Origin: Burkholderiales bacterium
GTDB taxonomy: Bacteria > Pseudomonadota > Gammaproteobacteria > Burkholderiales > Usitatibacteraceae
Reading direction: 5' to 3'
NCBI GenBank assembly: GCA_025360815.1
Contig: JANYBL010000018.1
Span: forward strand, 1 to 64,000
Length of the DNA: 64,000 nt
The position numbers were made by a program, and so were the translations under genes. Numbering within the stretch: position 1 is the stretch's first letter; every line of letters begins with the position of its first letter. Under the pieces are notes generated by a model, which saw nothing but the letters and a program-made list of their open reading frames with translations, did no database searches and had not been told where the DNA came from. Below are positions 1-9,790 of this stretch, piece by piece.

Positions 1-108
1 ACCATCCGTGTTGCACACAGGCGGCCTTATATTCCCGCAAAATATTGCCACGATGCGCGTTTGGTAAAGTTCTGCTTCGCGCTTTATATTTTTGCGCAAC
101 ACTTTCAC

Positions 109-192
109 CTAGCGCGTCAGCTAGCGTCTAACTCAGCACCGGATTCAGCACCAAATTTAGTATTTCATTTAGCATCGAACTCGACATCCTCC
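109..192. repeat. Degenerate 12-bp tandem array upstream of deoD
   Basis: cacctagcgcgt/cagctagcgtct/aactcagcaccg/gattcagcacca/aatttagtattt/catttagcatcg/aactcgacatcc. Confidence 0.65.
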
Positions 193-241
193 CTGCGACA
201 TCAACCCAGCACGCCTACTTAATTCTTCAAATACAAAAACT

Positions 242-967
242 ATGGCCACCCCACACATCAGCGCTGCTCCAGGTGATTTCGCCGATACTGTCATCATGCC
301 GGGCGATCCGCTGCGCGCAGAGTTTATTGCCAACACGTGGCTCACCGATGCCAAGCTCGTCACCGCCGTACGCAATATGTTCGGCTACACGGGCTTCTAT
401 CAAGGTAAGCGCGTCTCGGTCATGGCGCACGGCATGGGCATTCCGTCGTGCAGCATTTACGCCACTGAATTGATTAAAGATTATGGTGTTAAAAACATCA
501 TCCGCGTTGGCTCTTGCGGTACGGTGACACCCGGCGTAAACCTTGGCGACATCATCATTGCGATGGGCGCTTGCACCGACAGCAAGGTGAACCGCATTCG
601 ATTTTTAGACCACGATTACGCAGCGGTGGCGAGTTATGAACTGATGCAAATCGCCATTGATGCAGCAAAGGTGCGCAGCACAAAAGTCCGCGTTGGCAAC
701 GTTTTTTCGAGCGATCTTTTCTACAGCCCGCAAACGCAGCTGTTTGAGGTGCTGGAAAAAATGAACGTGATCGGCGTTGAAATGGAACTCGCCGGAATTT
801 ATGGTCTGGTGGCGGAATATGGCGCGCAATATGGCGCCAGAGCGTTGGGTATTTTGACGGTTTCAGATCAAATTCGCCAGCATCAATTCATGAGTGTTGA
901 AGACCGACAAACCAGCTTTGGTGCCATGATTGAAATTGCGTTGGATACGGCGCTATGTCTAGACTAG
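242..967 (+). CDS. deoD: Purine-nucleoside phosphorylase DeoD-type
   Basis: 241 aa [33 protein letters not shown]...[24 protein letters not shown]...RVGSCGT; typical DeoD motifs. Confidence 0.96.
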   Translation: MATPHISAAPGDFADTVIMPGDPLRAEFIANTWLTDAKLVTAVRNMFGYTGFYQGKRVSVMAHGMGIPSCSIYATELIKDYGVKNIIRVGSCGTVTPGVNLGDIIIAMGACTDSKVNRIRFLDHDYAAVASYELMQIAIDAAKVRSTKVRVGNVFSSDLFYSPQTQLFEVLEKMNVIGVEMELAGIYGLVAEYGAQYGARALGILTVSDQIRQHQFMSVEDRQTSFGAMIEIALDTALCLD

Positions 968-1027
968 ACAGCGCTCTTGAGCCGAAAAACTTCCACAAAA
1001 CGGCCGCAAAGCCCGCCCGTACTAGAC
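957..1027. repeat. Dispersed palindromic element, copy A (diverged, overlaps deoD 3' end)
   Basis: GTCTAGACTAGACAGCGCTCTTGAGCCG ... CGGCCGCAAAGCCCGCCCGTACTAGAC; arms are imperfect inverted repeats. Confidence 0.5.
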
Positions 1028-1073
1028 TTTAATATTGTTAGCCACACCAATTGGTGGCTGGCAATCGCTGGCG

Positions 1074-2975
1074 TTAAACTACTGCCGCAACGGGCACAGC
1101 GCGCCCGGCGCGGTTCTTGCCGCATTCTTTACCGGCATACATGGCGGCATCGGCGTGTTTCAGCAAGCTTGGCGCATCGTTCCCATCGGCCGGCGCAAGT
1201 GAGTAGCCAATGGTAATCCCGATGGCACAAGTTTGCTCACCCAACGCAAACGGCATGCGAAAAATCTCCAGCAATTTATCGCCCAATTCTTTGGCTTGCG
1301 CATCGGTTTGCAAACCGGTCGCCACGATCACAAACTCGTCGCCGCCAGTACGCGCCACAGCGTCACCAACGCGCATCATGGCGCGTAGTCGGGCGGCGAC
1401 GACCATCAATAATTCATCGCCGACATCATGGCCATGTTGATCGTTGACCGGCTTAAAGTTATCGAGATCGAGCACATACACCGCTAAAATACGACCGGGA
1501 ATCGAAAATGGCAACGCCGCCGAGAGAGTGGCGTTTAAGCCGCGCCGATTGAGTAATCCCGTCAATGGATCGGTATGGGCCAGAGAATGTAGCACGTCGC
1601 GCTCCAAGGTGGCAGTTTGCGCGGCAGCGTGAATTGCATTGGTGCGCAGCGTGGCAATACGCATAAAGACAACCATATCGATCGTTGCGCCAATGATGAA
1701 CGAGTGCAGCGTCCAACTATTCGCGCCAACCGTGCCCTTCACCACCCCAACCATGAAGGCGCTCGCGATGAAATAACCGATCCACGCTATCAAAAAATAG
1801 AAGCCAACCCTATCCCTGCGGCGCATTTTTTTCCATGCGCCAGGGATCGCCAAGAGCGACGGCGAAAGGCCAACAGTGCCCATCAAAAAACTGACAGCAT
1901 GAATATCAATAACATCAAGTCCGTGCGCCAACGCCGCTAAACCGAGGACGGCAATCACAATATTGACGAGCCGCTGCAACATCGGGCTCATGTCGGTCGA
2001 CAACGCATCTTTGACAAATAACGCCGTACTTGCGGCAGCGCAAAGCGAGGTAATTCCCGCCATGTGCCGTTCCATCCAGAAATTATCAGTCCAAAGATAT
2101 TGGGCACCAAGCCCAAAAAAATGCACTGAAAACAGCGCACTGAAAAATACCAGCAGACAATATTTTAAATAGAGTGGTTCGCGCAGGCTAAACCATTGCA
2201 TCAAGCTATAAAGCAGTAGACAAACGGCTAGGCTCGTTAAAAAGCCTTGCAACATCTGCTCGTTCACTGCTTGGGCATGGAATGCCGAGATGGTGCTGAT
2301 GGTGATAGGCAAAATTTTGGAGGACGACTCGATACGGACGTACAGATCAAGGTCTGCGCCGGAGGGGATTTCCAAAGCCACCGCATGCGAGCGACCGGCA
2401 ATCGGACGTGATGCAAACGGCTGTGCATTTCCCAGCAGTACGTTTTGCAACAATTTGTTGTCCCGGACCAGATAGACCTCAGCCCGGTTTAAAAGGCTGT
2501 AGTTAATATCAAACACCCACTCATTGTTGGTATTAGAGGCAACCGTAATCGGTATTTTCAGCCAGACGCTGCCGCCGCCTTGCCCCAACGTCGCATAGGC
2601 TGATTTTGGCGCAACAAAACTCGCGGGCGAGGCAACGACGTCGTCAATCGATAGTCGTGTGCTCGGCTCTGCTAGCAGCGCCACGAACGGCCATAGCTCG
2701 GATCGGCTGATGTTGTTGCTCAACATGAAGCGCGGCGGCGCAGATTGGAGGGGCTGCAACGAAGGAGCTGGCGGTAAAGACGATGACGATGATGATGTAT
2801 CGGTTTGATCCGCCGCCAACGTCGGCTCGGGCAGGGCCGACGGATTGGTCTCTTGCGGTAGGCGCATCGCCTCGCTGGGTTTACAACCGACCAGATTGAT
2901 AACCGCCACAACGCCAATCGGTAGCAAACAAACAAAAAATTTCCACCGAAGTGATGATCGGACGAACCGTCGCAT
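1074..2975 (-). CDS. Membrane diguanylate cyclase: 7TMR-DISM-like sensor plus GGDEF
   Basis: Lipobox-like LVGC near N-terminus, extracellular domain, multiple TM segments, then TDPLTGLLNRRG and RTGGDEF; RxxD five residues upstream of GGDEF. Confidence 0.9.
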   Translation of the reverse strand: MRRFVRSSLRWKFFVCLLPIGVVAVINLVGCKPSEAMRLPQETNPSALPEPTLAADQTDTSSSSSSLPPAPSLQPLQSAPPRFMLSNNISRSELWPFVALLAEPSTRLSIDDVVASPASFVAPKSAYATLGQGGGSVWLKIPITVASNTNNEWVFDINYSLLNRAEVYLVRDNKLLQNVLLGNAQPFASRPIAGRSHAVALEIPSGADLDLYVRIESSSKILPITISTISAFHAQAVNEQMLQGFLTSLAVCLLLYSLMQWFSLREPLYLKYCLLVFFSALFSVHFFGLGAQYLWTDNFWMERHMAGITSLCAAASTALFVKDALSTDMSPMLQRLVNIVIAVLGLAALAHGLDVIDIHAVSFLMGTVGLSPSLLAIPGAWKKMRRRDRVGFYFLIAWIGYFIASAFMVGVVKGTVGANSWTLHSFIIGATIDMVVFMRIATLRTNAIHAAAQTATLERDVLHSLAHTDPLTGLLNRRGLNATLSAALPFSIPGRILAVYVLDLDNFKPVNDQHGHDVGDELLMVVAARLRAMMRVGDAVARTGGDEFVIVATGLQTDAQAKELGDKLLEIFRMPFALGEQTCAIGITIGYSLAPADGNDAPSLLKHADAAMYAGKECGKNRAGRAVPVAAVV

Positions 2976-3250
2976 TTATTTGTTTATTTAGCTGGTGATA
3001 AAGTCTTAAAGTATAGAGTATTTCGCAAAAAAATTGATTGGTATTTTATGCAGTAATCCCCTCAGTTTGTGATAGCGAATAGGATGGTTGGCCACCCCGT
3101 CATGTTGCACAATCAATTTAAGCGCACAGCCCCAGATGAGCTTATTCACCCGAAGCAAGCTTGCCTCAGCACAGCGGACGAACCTGCCCTTTCAATGTTC
3201 GGCTGATAGGCTGTCACCGATACGACACAATTTCCCTGTAATTTCCGCCT

Positions 3251-3715
3251 ATGGATTTAATTCTATGGCGGCACGCCGATGCGCATCCCGGCGGGACAGT
3301 CTTGAAAGCAGACTTGGAACGCGCGTTAACCGGCAAAGGCCGACGACAGGCTGCCTCTATCGCCATTTGGCTTGATAAACATTTACCTGATTCGGCCAAA
3401 ATACTTGTCAGCCCGGCCGTTCGCTCCATCGAGACCGCTAGTGCATTAGACCGAAAATATAAAATTGTGCCCGAATTGGCGCCCGGTGCGCAGGTGGCAA
3501 GCCTGCTGGCTGCCGCTGGTTGGCCGGATAGCCGACATCCGGTGGTAATCATCGGTCATCAGCCCGCGCTAGGGCAATTGGCTTCGCTGCTGTTATTTGG
3601 TGTTGAGCAAGAACTGAGTATGCGCAAAGGAGCAGTCTGGTGGCTCACCAACCGGTCGCGTGAGGATAATCACAAGACAACGCTGCGGGCGGCTATTTGT
3701 CCGGACTATTTGTAG
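3251..3715 (+). CDS. SixA-type phosphohistidine phosphatase (histidine phosphatase family)
   Basis: MDLILWRHADAH start (RHG-like), SPAVRSIETA, VIIGHQPALGQLASLLL. Confidence 0.85.
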   Translation: MDLILWRHADAHPGGTVLKADLERALTGKGRRQAASIAIWLDKHLPDSAKILVSPAVRSIETASALDRKYKIVPELAPGAQVASLLAAAGWPDSRHPVVIIGHQPALGQLASLLLFGVEQELSMRKGAVWWLTNRSREDNHKTTLRAAICPDYL

Positions 3716-3745
3716 CCAGCCGCGTATCGTCAACCATTGCCTGCC

Positions 3746-4735
3746 TCAAAAATTTGCCGGCATTTTGGGCACGAAACCACCGCCCATCACAATTCCGTAC
3801 GCCATCCACAGCGCAACTGCGCTATAGATGAGGCGTGGCAGCCAATCGGCAAGCTGCTGGTAAAACGAATCAATCTCAGCCGATTCCAGTTTGGTATGCC
3901 GCAACAGCATCTCCGGCAACGTCCCGCTGGCCTCGCCCGTTTGCACAAACTGGATCACCCGATCATTTTTGATATACGAAACCCCGACCAATGCCGCTGC
4001 CAGCGGTGCGCCCTTCTCGATGCGAGTTCGAATCTTCGCCAATTCGCGGCGCATGTCGCCATCTTCAACCGCGTCGAGTGCGGCCGGCAAGGCATCGAGC
4101 ATTGAAACGCCAGCCTCCAACATCCAGCCCAAACTCTCAAAAAAATCGCGCAAATTGCGGCGGATAAAGATTGGCCCCACAATCGGCACGCTTTGATAGC
4201 TTGATTTTCCAGCCGAGCGTGCATCGCCACTCGTCAACGTCCGCAACGCATAATATGCCGCACCGATCAGCAAAATCGGCTTAAGCGCCTGCCACAAGTA
4301 ACCAAAAATGCCGATTGATCCTGTCGCCAGCGCCGGCAGCGGCTGAATAAATAAGGCTGCGACAAACATAAAGGCAGGCAACAACAGGCGCGATTTCATC
4401 GTCGCAATCTGCATCGCCCGATCGGTATAAAAATCTGCCAATTTTCGGTAAAGCGCAGCGGGACTGCCGGCAATCAATGCCGCCTGAATCAGCCGCGCCT
4501 CGAGCTTCGTAAAAAGCCCGCTTTGCTCGCCCGCCTCTGCTGGATTACGCCCTTTCGCCGCAAGTATTTGCATCCGCTCAAGGCGCGCTGCGGCTTTTGG
4601 CGGCATGCGCAATATGGCAAAGGTACGGTCGAATGGAATGCCTGCCGTCTCTAACTGCGCGAGCTGGGCAAAGAGATCGGCGCGGAGGCGGAAGGACAGG
4701 TGTTTATGTTTTTTAGGCAGCATTATTTTTGACAA
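3746..4735 (-). CDS. Type II secretion system F (GspF/PilC-like) domain protein, orphan
   Basis: 329 aa; two T2SF-like halves (LAQLETAGIPFDRTFAIL / LGWMLEAGVSMLDALPAAL...QTGEASGTLPEML) with TM helices; no other T2SS genes nearby. Confidence 0.8.
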   Translation of the reverse strand: MSKIMLPKKHKHLSFRLRADLFAQLAQLETAGIPFDRTFAILRMPPKAAARLERMQILAAKGRNPAEAGEQSGLFTKLEARLIQAALIAGSPAALYRKLADFYTDRAMQIATMKSRLLLPAFMFVAALFIQPLPALATGSIGIFGYLWQALKPILLIGAAYYALRTLTSGDARSAGKSSYQSVPIVGPIFIRRNLRDFFESLGWMLEAGVSMLDALPAALDAVEDGDMRRELAKIRTRIEKGAPLAAALVGVSYIKNDRVIQFVQTGEASGTLPEMLLRHTKLESAEIDSFYQQLADWLPRLIYSAVALWMAYGIVMGGGFVPKMPANF

Positions 4736-4738
4736 CGA

Positions 4739-5512
4739 CTATTTCAACCACTTTAGCTCACGCGCAGCTGCGGCGCCGATCCTAACAAACGATAAATCGT
4801 CCGGAATGTCTGCCGTCGTTGCAGTCAGCGGAATTCGACCGCCCGTGAGCTCCGCAAATAGCTGCGGATAAAGCGGATTTTTTGTCGGCTCAGCAAGACC
4901 ATCTGGAAAAATCGGCAAGCTAGTTTGCAAATCGTACTTGTCGGTAGCGCCCAATGTATGCAGCATCTCATGCGCGAGCACCACATTATTACTACCGGTC
5001 TGGCGATGCGAGGCAAACACGTTGGCGACACCGAGCATGCCTTTTTCGAAGCCTAGCGAATGCGCGAGCACACGCGTGAGGGCGGGATCGTGATGAAGCG
5101 CAAACAAACGAATGTTTGGCCTAGTGAGTTCAAAGTGATCATGCCTAAAAGCCCAATAGCGCTGCTTTAAACGCCTCCACATAGTTAGCAACACATTGCC
5201 GCTATCTAGCGATGGTGGAGGTGGCATCATCCCATCCAACGCAGGTGCTAACCAACCCTTTACTGGTTGATTCGAAGCAACACCGTAACGAATCACCTCA
5301 TCGCGCATCATGGTGGCAATTGGCTCAAACGTTTCTGGCTTTAAATTTGCCATGTAGGCGCGGGTTTTTTCTGATTGGTCGGCATTGATGGGATAGACAA
5401 CCAGATCGAGTGTACGAGTCCATTTTAATGCACGATATTTTGTTGACCACGTAACAGTCGCTACGATGATGAGGATGAATAAGAGGATGGTGATGCGACG
5501 GACTTTAAACAT
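4739..5512 (-). CDS. Putative membrane-anchored zinc metallopeptidase (HExxHxxGxxD)
   Basis: N-terminal TM and motif LAHEMLHTLGATDKYD; ends 3 nt before the GspF-like ORF. Confidence 0.6.
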   Translation of the reverse strand: MFKVRRITILLFILIIVATVTWSTKYRALKWTRTLDLVVYPINADQSEKTRAYMANLKPETFEPIATMMRDEVIRYGVASNQPVKGWLAPALDGMMPPPPSLDSGNVLLTMWRRLKQRYWAFRHDHFELTRPNIRLFALHHDPALTRVLAHSLGFEKGMLGVANVFASHRQTGSNNVVLAHEMLHTLGATDKYDLQTSLPIFPDGLAEPTKNPLYPQLFAELTGGRIPLTATTADIPDDLSFVRIGAAAARELKWLK

Positions 5513-5581
5513 TTTTTAGCGCATCGCAACTAAGAGACGAAGCTAAATACTCTAATTAACCAGCTTAATTAATCACCCTTA

Positions 5582-8041
5582 CTAACCACCATATGGCACC
5601 CAAACATTTTTCACTTGCGTGGCTTCGCGCAGTATATCTTCCGTCATCGGTAATGCGCCGTTGGCTGGCAGCATCCAGGTGCGTTTCATATTGCTAGCGC
5701 TTTGTTTTTGCACCGCTGTTTGGCCATCAATTGATCCCGCATACCATATCGCATCGACATCATCATGCTCGGCTAATGTCTTGGCCAGTTCGTCACGATC
5801 ACCAGTGACAATATTGATCGTGCCGTGCGGAACATCGGAGGTTTCGAGCACTTGATAGAGATCGGTGACGCTTAACGGATGCTTAGGCGATGGTGTGACG
5901 ACGAGCACATTACCCATGGCGAATGCGGTTGCGGCAAAGCTACAAAACGCTAGCAGCGGCTGATCGTCGGGCAGCGCAATGGCCATCACGCCGATTGGTT
6001 CTGGCATGGCTAAGGTGACGTTGCGGATGGGGGTTTGATGGATAGCGCCGTCGTATTTATCGGCCCAGGCGGCGGCGGTGAATAGTGCTGAGATGCTGGC
6101 TTCGACTTCGGCCGCAGCAACGCTGGAATTAACGCCCGTTTGTTGGGTGATGCGTTTGGCAAATTCACCCGCTCGTGCGCTTAAGTTTTCGGCCATGAAA
6201 TAAATAATTTGCGCACGGTTGTGGCCGGTGGCTTTTTGCCAACTGTTTGCCGCCGCGCGGGCGGCCTCGACGGCGTTGCGGATATCTTTGCGATTGCCGC
6301 GGCCAACCTCGCCAATGAGCTGTCTATTGTTTAAACCCGCGCCAAAAATATTGACTGATAAGCCGCCATCAGGCCGCGCTTGCTTGCCAGCGATAAACAT
6401 TTTTGCGGTGCGATCAATGGCGGTATTGGAAATATAAACACTAGCATTGGCGGGCTTCTTCGCGCTTTTTTGGCTTGAAATTGTCTCTGCGCCTAGGGTT
6501 TTACCTTTTTTAGCTATGGAAGCAACTCCGACATAACCCTCCCCGCCTGTCCCCACATTCTTCACCCGTTTCAGATATTCATACAAGCCTTCTTTCCCGC
6601 CTTCGCGCCCAAACCCGGACTCGCGATAGCCGCCAAAGCCTGCGGCAGCATCGAGTAAATTGGTGGAGTTGATCCACACAATGCCCGCCTTTATCTGTGT
6701 GGCGATGTCGAGTGCGAGGTTGATATCTTCACTCCAAATCGTCGCGGCCAAGCCGTAGCGGGTGTTGTTGGCGAGCTTCACCGCTTCTTCCGGCGTGCGG
6801 AAGGTCATCGCGGCCAACACGGGGCCAAAAATTTCTTCTTGAATCACGCTTGATGACGGGCTGCAATTGGTGAGCACGGTGGGCGGATAAAAATTACCTC
6901 GCGCGGGCACATTGGCAACTGTTGCCCAAGACGGCTGCATGAGTGTTGCGCCCTCTTCTACGCCGCGCGCAACTTTCTCTTGAATTTGCTTGAGCTGCGA
7001 TGGATTTACAATCGCACCGATGTCGATGGCCTTATCGAGCGGATCGCCGACGCGCAATTTTTCCATCCGTGCGCGGAGCTTTTTGAACATCTTTTCAGCC
7101 ACGCCTTCTTGAACGAGCAGGCGCGAACCCGCGCAACAGACTTGGCCTTGGTTGAACCAAATCGCATCGACGATGCCTTCAACAGCGGAATCTAAATCAG
7201 CATCGTCAAATACCACGAATGGCGATTTACCGCCAAGTTCCAACGACAATTTTTTGCCCGTTCCCGCAGTGGCACGACGGATAATACGACCAACTTCAGT
7301 AGAACCTGTGAAGGCAATTTTATCAATATCGGTATGCTCAACAATCGCCGCACCCGTTCGGCCATCGCCGGTGACGATGTTTACGACCCCCGGTGGAAGT
7401 CCTACTGAATTACATATTTCCGCAAACAATAATGCGGTGAGTGAGGTTAATTCAGCAGGCTTTAAAACGACGGTATTGCCCATCGCAATGGCGGGTGCGA
7501 TTTTCCATGAGAGCATCAGCAGCGGAAAATTCCACGGAATAATTTGTCCGATCACGCCAAGCGATTGATGATTCGGTAACTCAGATTCCTGCAACTGCGC
7601 CCAGCCGGCGTGGTGATAAAAGTGACGTGCGACAAGCGGAATATCGATGTCGCGCGTTTCACGGATCGGTTTGCCGTTATCGAGCGTTTCCAGCACCGCA
7701 AACAAGCGCGAATGTTTTTGGATTTGGCGGGCAATGGCATAGAGGTAACGTGCACGAAGAGAGCCAGGGGTTTCACGCCAAGCGGGGTAGGCTTTGCGGG
7801 CGGCTTTGACGGCATCGTCTACGTCGCGTTTATTGGCTTGCGCAATCCGGGCGAGCTTTTTATTGGTGGCGGGATTGTTAGTATCGAAATATTCTTTGGA
7901 TTGTGGTTCGCGGAATTTGCCGTTGATGAAGATGCCGAATTTGGCGTCGTGCTCGGCGATCCAATCGAGAGCGGGGGTGGCGGCTTCGGGGGCGGCGCCG
8001 TAAGTGAGGGATTTTTGTTTTAGGAGTTCGGATAGTTTCAT
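5582..8041 (-). CDS. Two-domain aldehyde dehydrogenase, ALDH16-like (active N-terminal ALDH domain plus C-terminal pseudo-ALDH domain)
   Basis: 819 aa; N-half has LELGGKSPFVVFDDADLD and FNQGQVCCAGSR; C-half ALDH-like but lacks the catalytic-Cys block. Confidence 0.88.
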   Translation of the reverse strand: MKLSELLKQKSLTYGAAPEAATPALDWIAEHDAKFGIFINGKFREPQSKEYFDTNNPATNKKLARIAQANKRDVDDAVKAARKAYPAWRETPGSLRARYLYAIARQIQKHSRLFAVLETLDNGKPIRETRDIDIPLVARHFYHHAGWAQLQESELPNHQSLGVIGQIIPWNFPLLMLSWKIAPAIAMGNTVVLKPAELTSLTALLFAEICNSVGLPPGVVNIVTGDGRTGAAIVEHTDIDKIAFTGSTEVGRIIRRATAGTGKKLSLELGGKSPFVVFDDADLDSAVEGIVDAIWFNQGQVCCAGSRLLVQEGVAEKMFKKLRARMEKLRVGDPLDKAIDIGAIVNPSQLKQIQEKVARGVEEGATLMQPSWATVANVPARGNFYPPTVLTNCSPSSSVIQEEIFGPVLAAMTFRTPEEAVKLANNTRYGLAATIWSEDINLALDIATQIKAGIVWINSTNLLDAAAGFGGYRESGFGREGGKEGLYEYLKRVKNVGTGGEGYVGVASIAKKGKTLGAETISSQKSAKKPANASVYISNTAIDRTAKMFIAGKQARPDGGLSVNIFGAGLNNRQLIGEVGRGNRKDIRNAVEAARAAANSWQKATGHNRAQIIYFMAENLSARAGEFAKRITQQTGVNSSVAAAEVEASISALFTAAAWADKYDGAIHQTPIRNVTLAMPEPIGVMAIALPDDQPLLAFCSFAATAFAMGNVLVVTPSPKHPLSVTDLYQVLETSDVPHGTINIVTGDRDELAKTLAEHDDVDAIWYAGSIDGQTAVQKQSASNMKRTWMLPANGALPMTEDILREATQVKNVWVPYGG

Positions 8042-8062
8042 TCTGAGCTTTCGGGTTTCTAG

Positions 8063-8296
8063 TTAAGCTTTATTTTGCGTATGCTTTTTTCGCGAGTCAG
8101 CTTTGGCAAGATGACGCGTTAAATAGACGCCTCCAACCATACAAATTGGCAGAAATATAGGTAGCCACAGGTAGGCGTTGTGGCCGCAGGAATTGCCACT
8201 TTTAATCATTGGAATGTTACAAAACCCTGCCAGAAGCAACCAGCCCGATATTGAACCCGTAACAAGTCCGATGAGGACGATGGCTACGCGACGCAT
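8063..8296 (-). CDS. Small membrane protein, unknown function
   Basis: ORF from internal Met (MRRVAIVLIGLVTGSISGWLLLAGF...) with two hydrophobic segments; start chosen to avoid overlap with deoC. Confidence 0.5.
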   Translation of the reverse strand: MRRVAIVLIGLVTGSISGWLLLAGFCNIPMIKSGNSCGHNAYLWLPIFLPICMVGGVYLTRHLAKADSRKKHTQNKA

Positions 8297-8303
8297 TAGG
8301 TCT

Positions 8304-9410
8304 CTAACCCAATGCCTGATACTGCATTGAAGCATATCGACCGTAAGCAAAATGCTCCAACTGTCGTTCAATATCGTTGATCAACGCCGATGCACCGATC
8401 CGAAATAAATGCGGCTCTAACCAATCATCGCCCAACTCTTCTTTCATGAGCATGAGCCAATCCAAAGATTGCTTGGCGGTGCGGATACCGCCAGCAGGTT
8501 TGAAGCCGACTTGGTGGCCGGTCTGCTCGTGATAGGCACGGATGGCGCGGAGCATGACGAGGCTGCCTGCTAACGTGGCATTCGTCGGCTCTTTGCCTGT
8601 GGAAGTTTTGATGAAATCCGAGCCTGCTTGCATACAAACAATCGAAGCCCTCATGATATTTTTGAGTGTGCCTAATTCGCCGGTGGCGATGATGGCTTTC
8701 ATGTGTGCGTCGCCACAAGCTTCGCGGAATGCTTTGGTTTCATCGTAAAGTGCACGCCAATTGCCGGTGAGCACATGTTCGCGCGAAATGACGATGTCGA
8801 TTTCTTTTGCGCCGGCTTTGACACTGGCTTTGATTTCTTCGATTTTTTGCGGGAACGGGCTTAAGCCAGCGGGGAAGCCTGTTGAGACAGCAGCGACAGG
8901 AATGCCGGTGCCCGCCAATGCGGCGACCGCGGTAGCAACGAAGCGGTGATACACGCACACCGCACCTGTCTGTAAGGGCTCGGTGGCGAATGCTTCAGTC
9001 AGGCCCAGATCTGCCAACAATTTAGCACCGATAGGCCTCATGGCTTTGGCGCAGAGGCGCTTTACGGTGCCTGCGGTATCGTCGCCAGATAATGTGGTGA
9101 GATCGATCGTTTTAACGGCATGGATCAGCCAAGCGGCTTGATGGTCTTTTTTGACGGTTCGGCGTGTGCCGAGTGTGGCAGTCCGGCGCTCAATCGCGCT
9201 GCGGTTCACACGAACATCTTTTACTGGATCGAGATCAAAGCGCGTGCCGGGATTGCGCCCCAGCTCATTGTTTTTCCAATTGACGCCAGTACGGTTGCTC
9301 GGGTCGTCGATTTTGCTGTTACTTGTTTCATCCCGTTCCCGCGCGGCGTGAGCAGCGCCGAGAACAGTTTTTGCATTGTTTGAAGTCGGTAGAACGGAAA
9401 TTTTTGCCAT
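8304..9410 (-). CDS. deoC: Deoxyribose-phosphate aldolase
   Basis: TGAVCVYHRFVATAVAAL, AVSTGFPAG, KEIDIVISR, DFIKTSTGK, FKPAGGIRT; start placed at MAKISVLPTS rather than the 448-aa ORF start. Confidence 0.93.
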   Translation of the reverse strand: MAKISVLPTSNNAKTVLGAAHAARERDETSNSKIDDPSNRTGVNWKNNELGRNPGTRFDLDPVKDVRVNRSAIERRTATLGTRRTVKKDHQAAWLIHAVKTIDLTTLSGDDTAGTVKRLCAKAMRPIGAKLLADLGLTEAFATEPLQTGAVCVYHRFVATAVAALAGTGIPVAAVSTGFPAGLSPFPQKIEEIKASVKAGAKEIDIVISREHVLTGNWRALYDETKAFREACGDAHMKAIIATGELGTLKNIMRASIVCMQAGSDFIKTSTGKEPTNATLAGSLVMLRAIRAYHEQTGHQVGFKPAGGIRTAKQSLDWLMLMKEELGDDWLEPHLFRIGASALINDIERQLEHFAYGRYASMQYQALG

Positions 9411-9790
9411 CATGGTTGCCGCAAAGTAGTTGCCAGAAAAATTGCCTAGGGCAAGTTGCCCGAAAAAAGTCGCCATGAGTGGACGGCACGAAGCTGAACG
9501 AAGCGAATAGCCCTTGGCAAATGAACGTTCCACCAAATTATACGCTGCCGCGCCAAGAACGCGAGCTGCGCAAAAGTGCTTTTTTGGCTCTAGGACAATC
9601 GCGTTTTCTGCATCTTCTCCAGATGCTGACTTTGCTGGTGCCGCAACCATCTATCGATCATATTTTGGCGACCGCCAACGGGCATAAACAAATAGTCTCG
9701 ATTCATATTGTTGCAATTTGTTACGTGAATCTTTGTGAATCTAAATTTTATAAGTCGATTTTTTTATTCCATTCATGATAAATTAATCTT

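Noticed and set aside
9411-9650. 80-aa N-terminal extension of DeoC in the ORF track
   Set aside because: Extension has no family similarity; internal MAKISVLPTS start gives a normal DeoC length.
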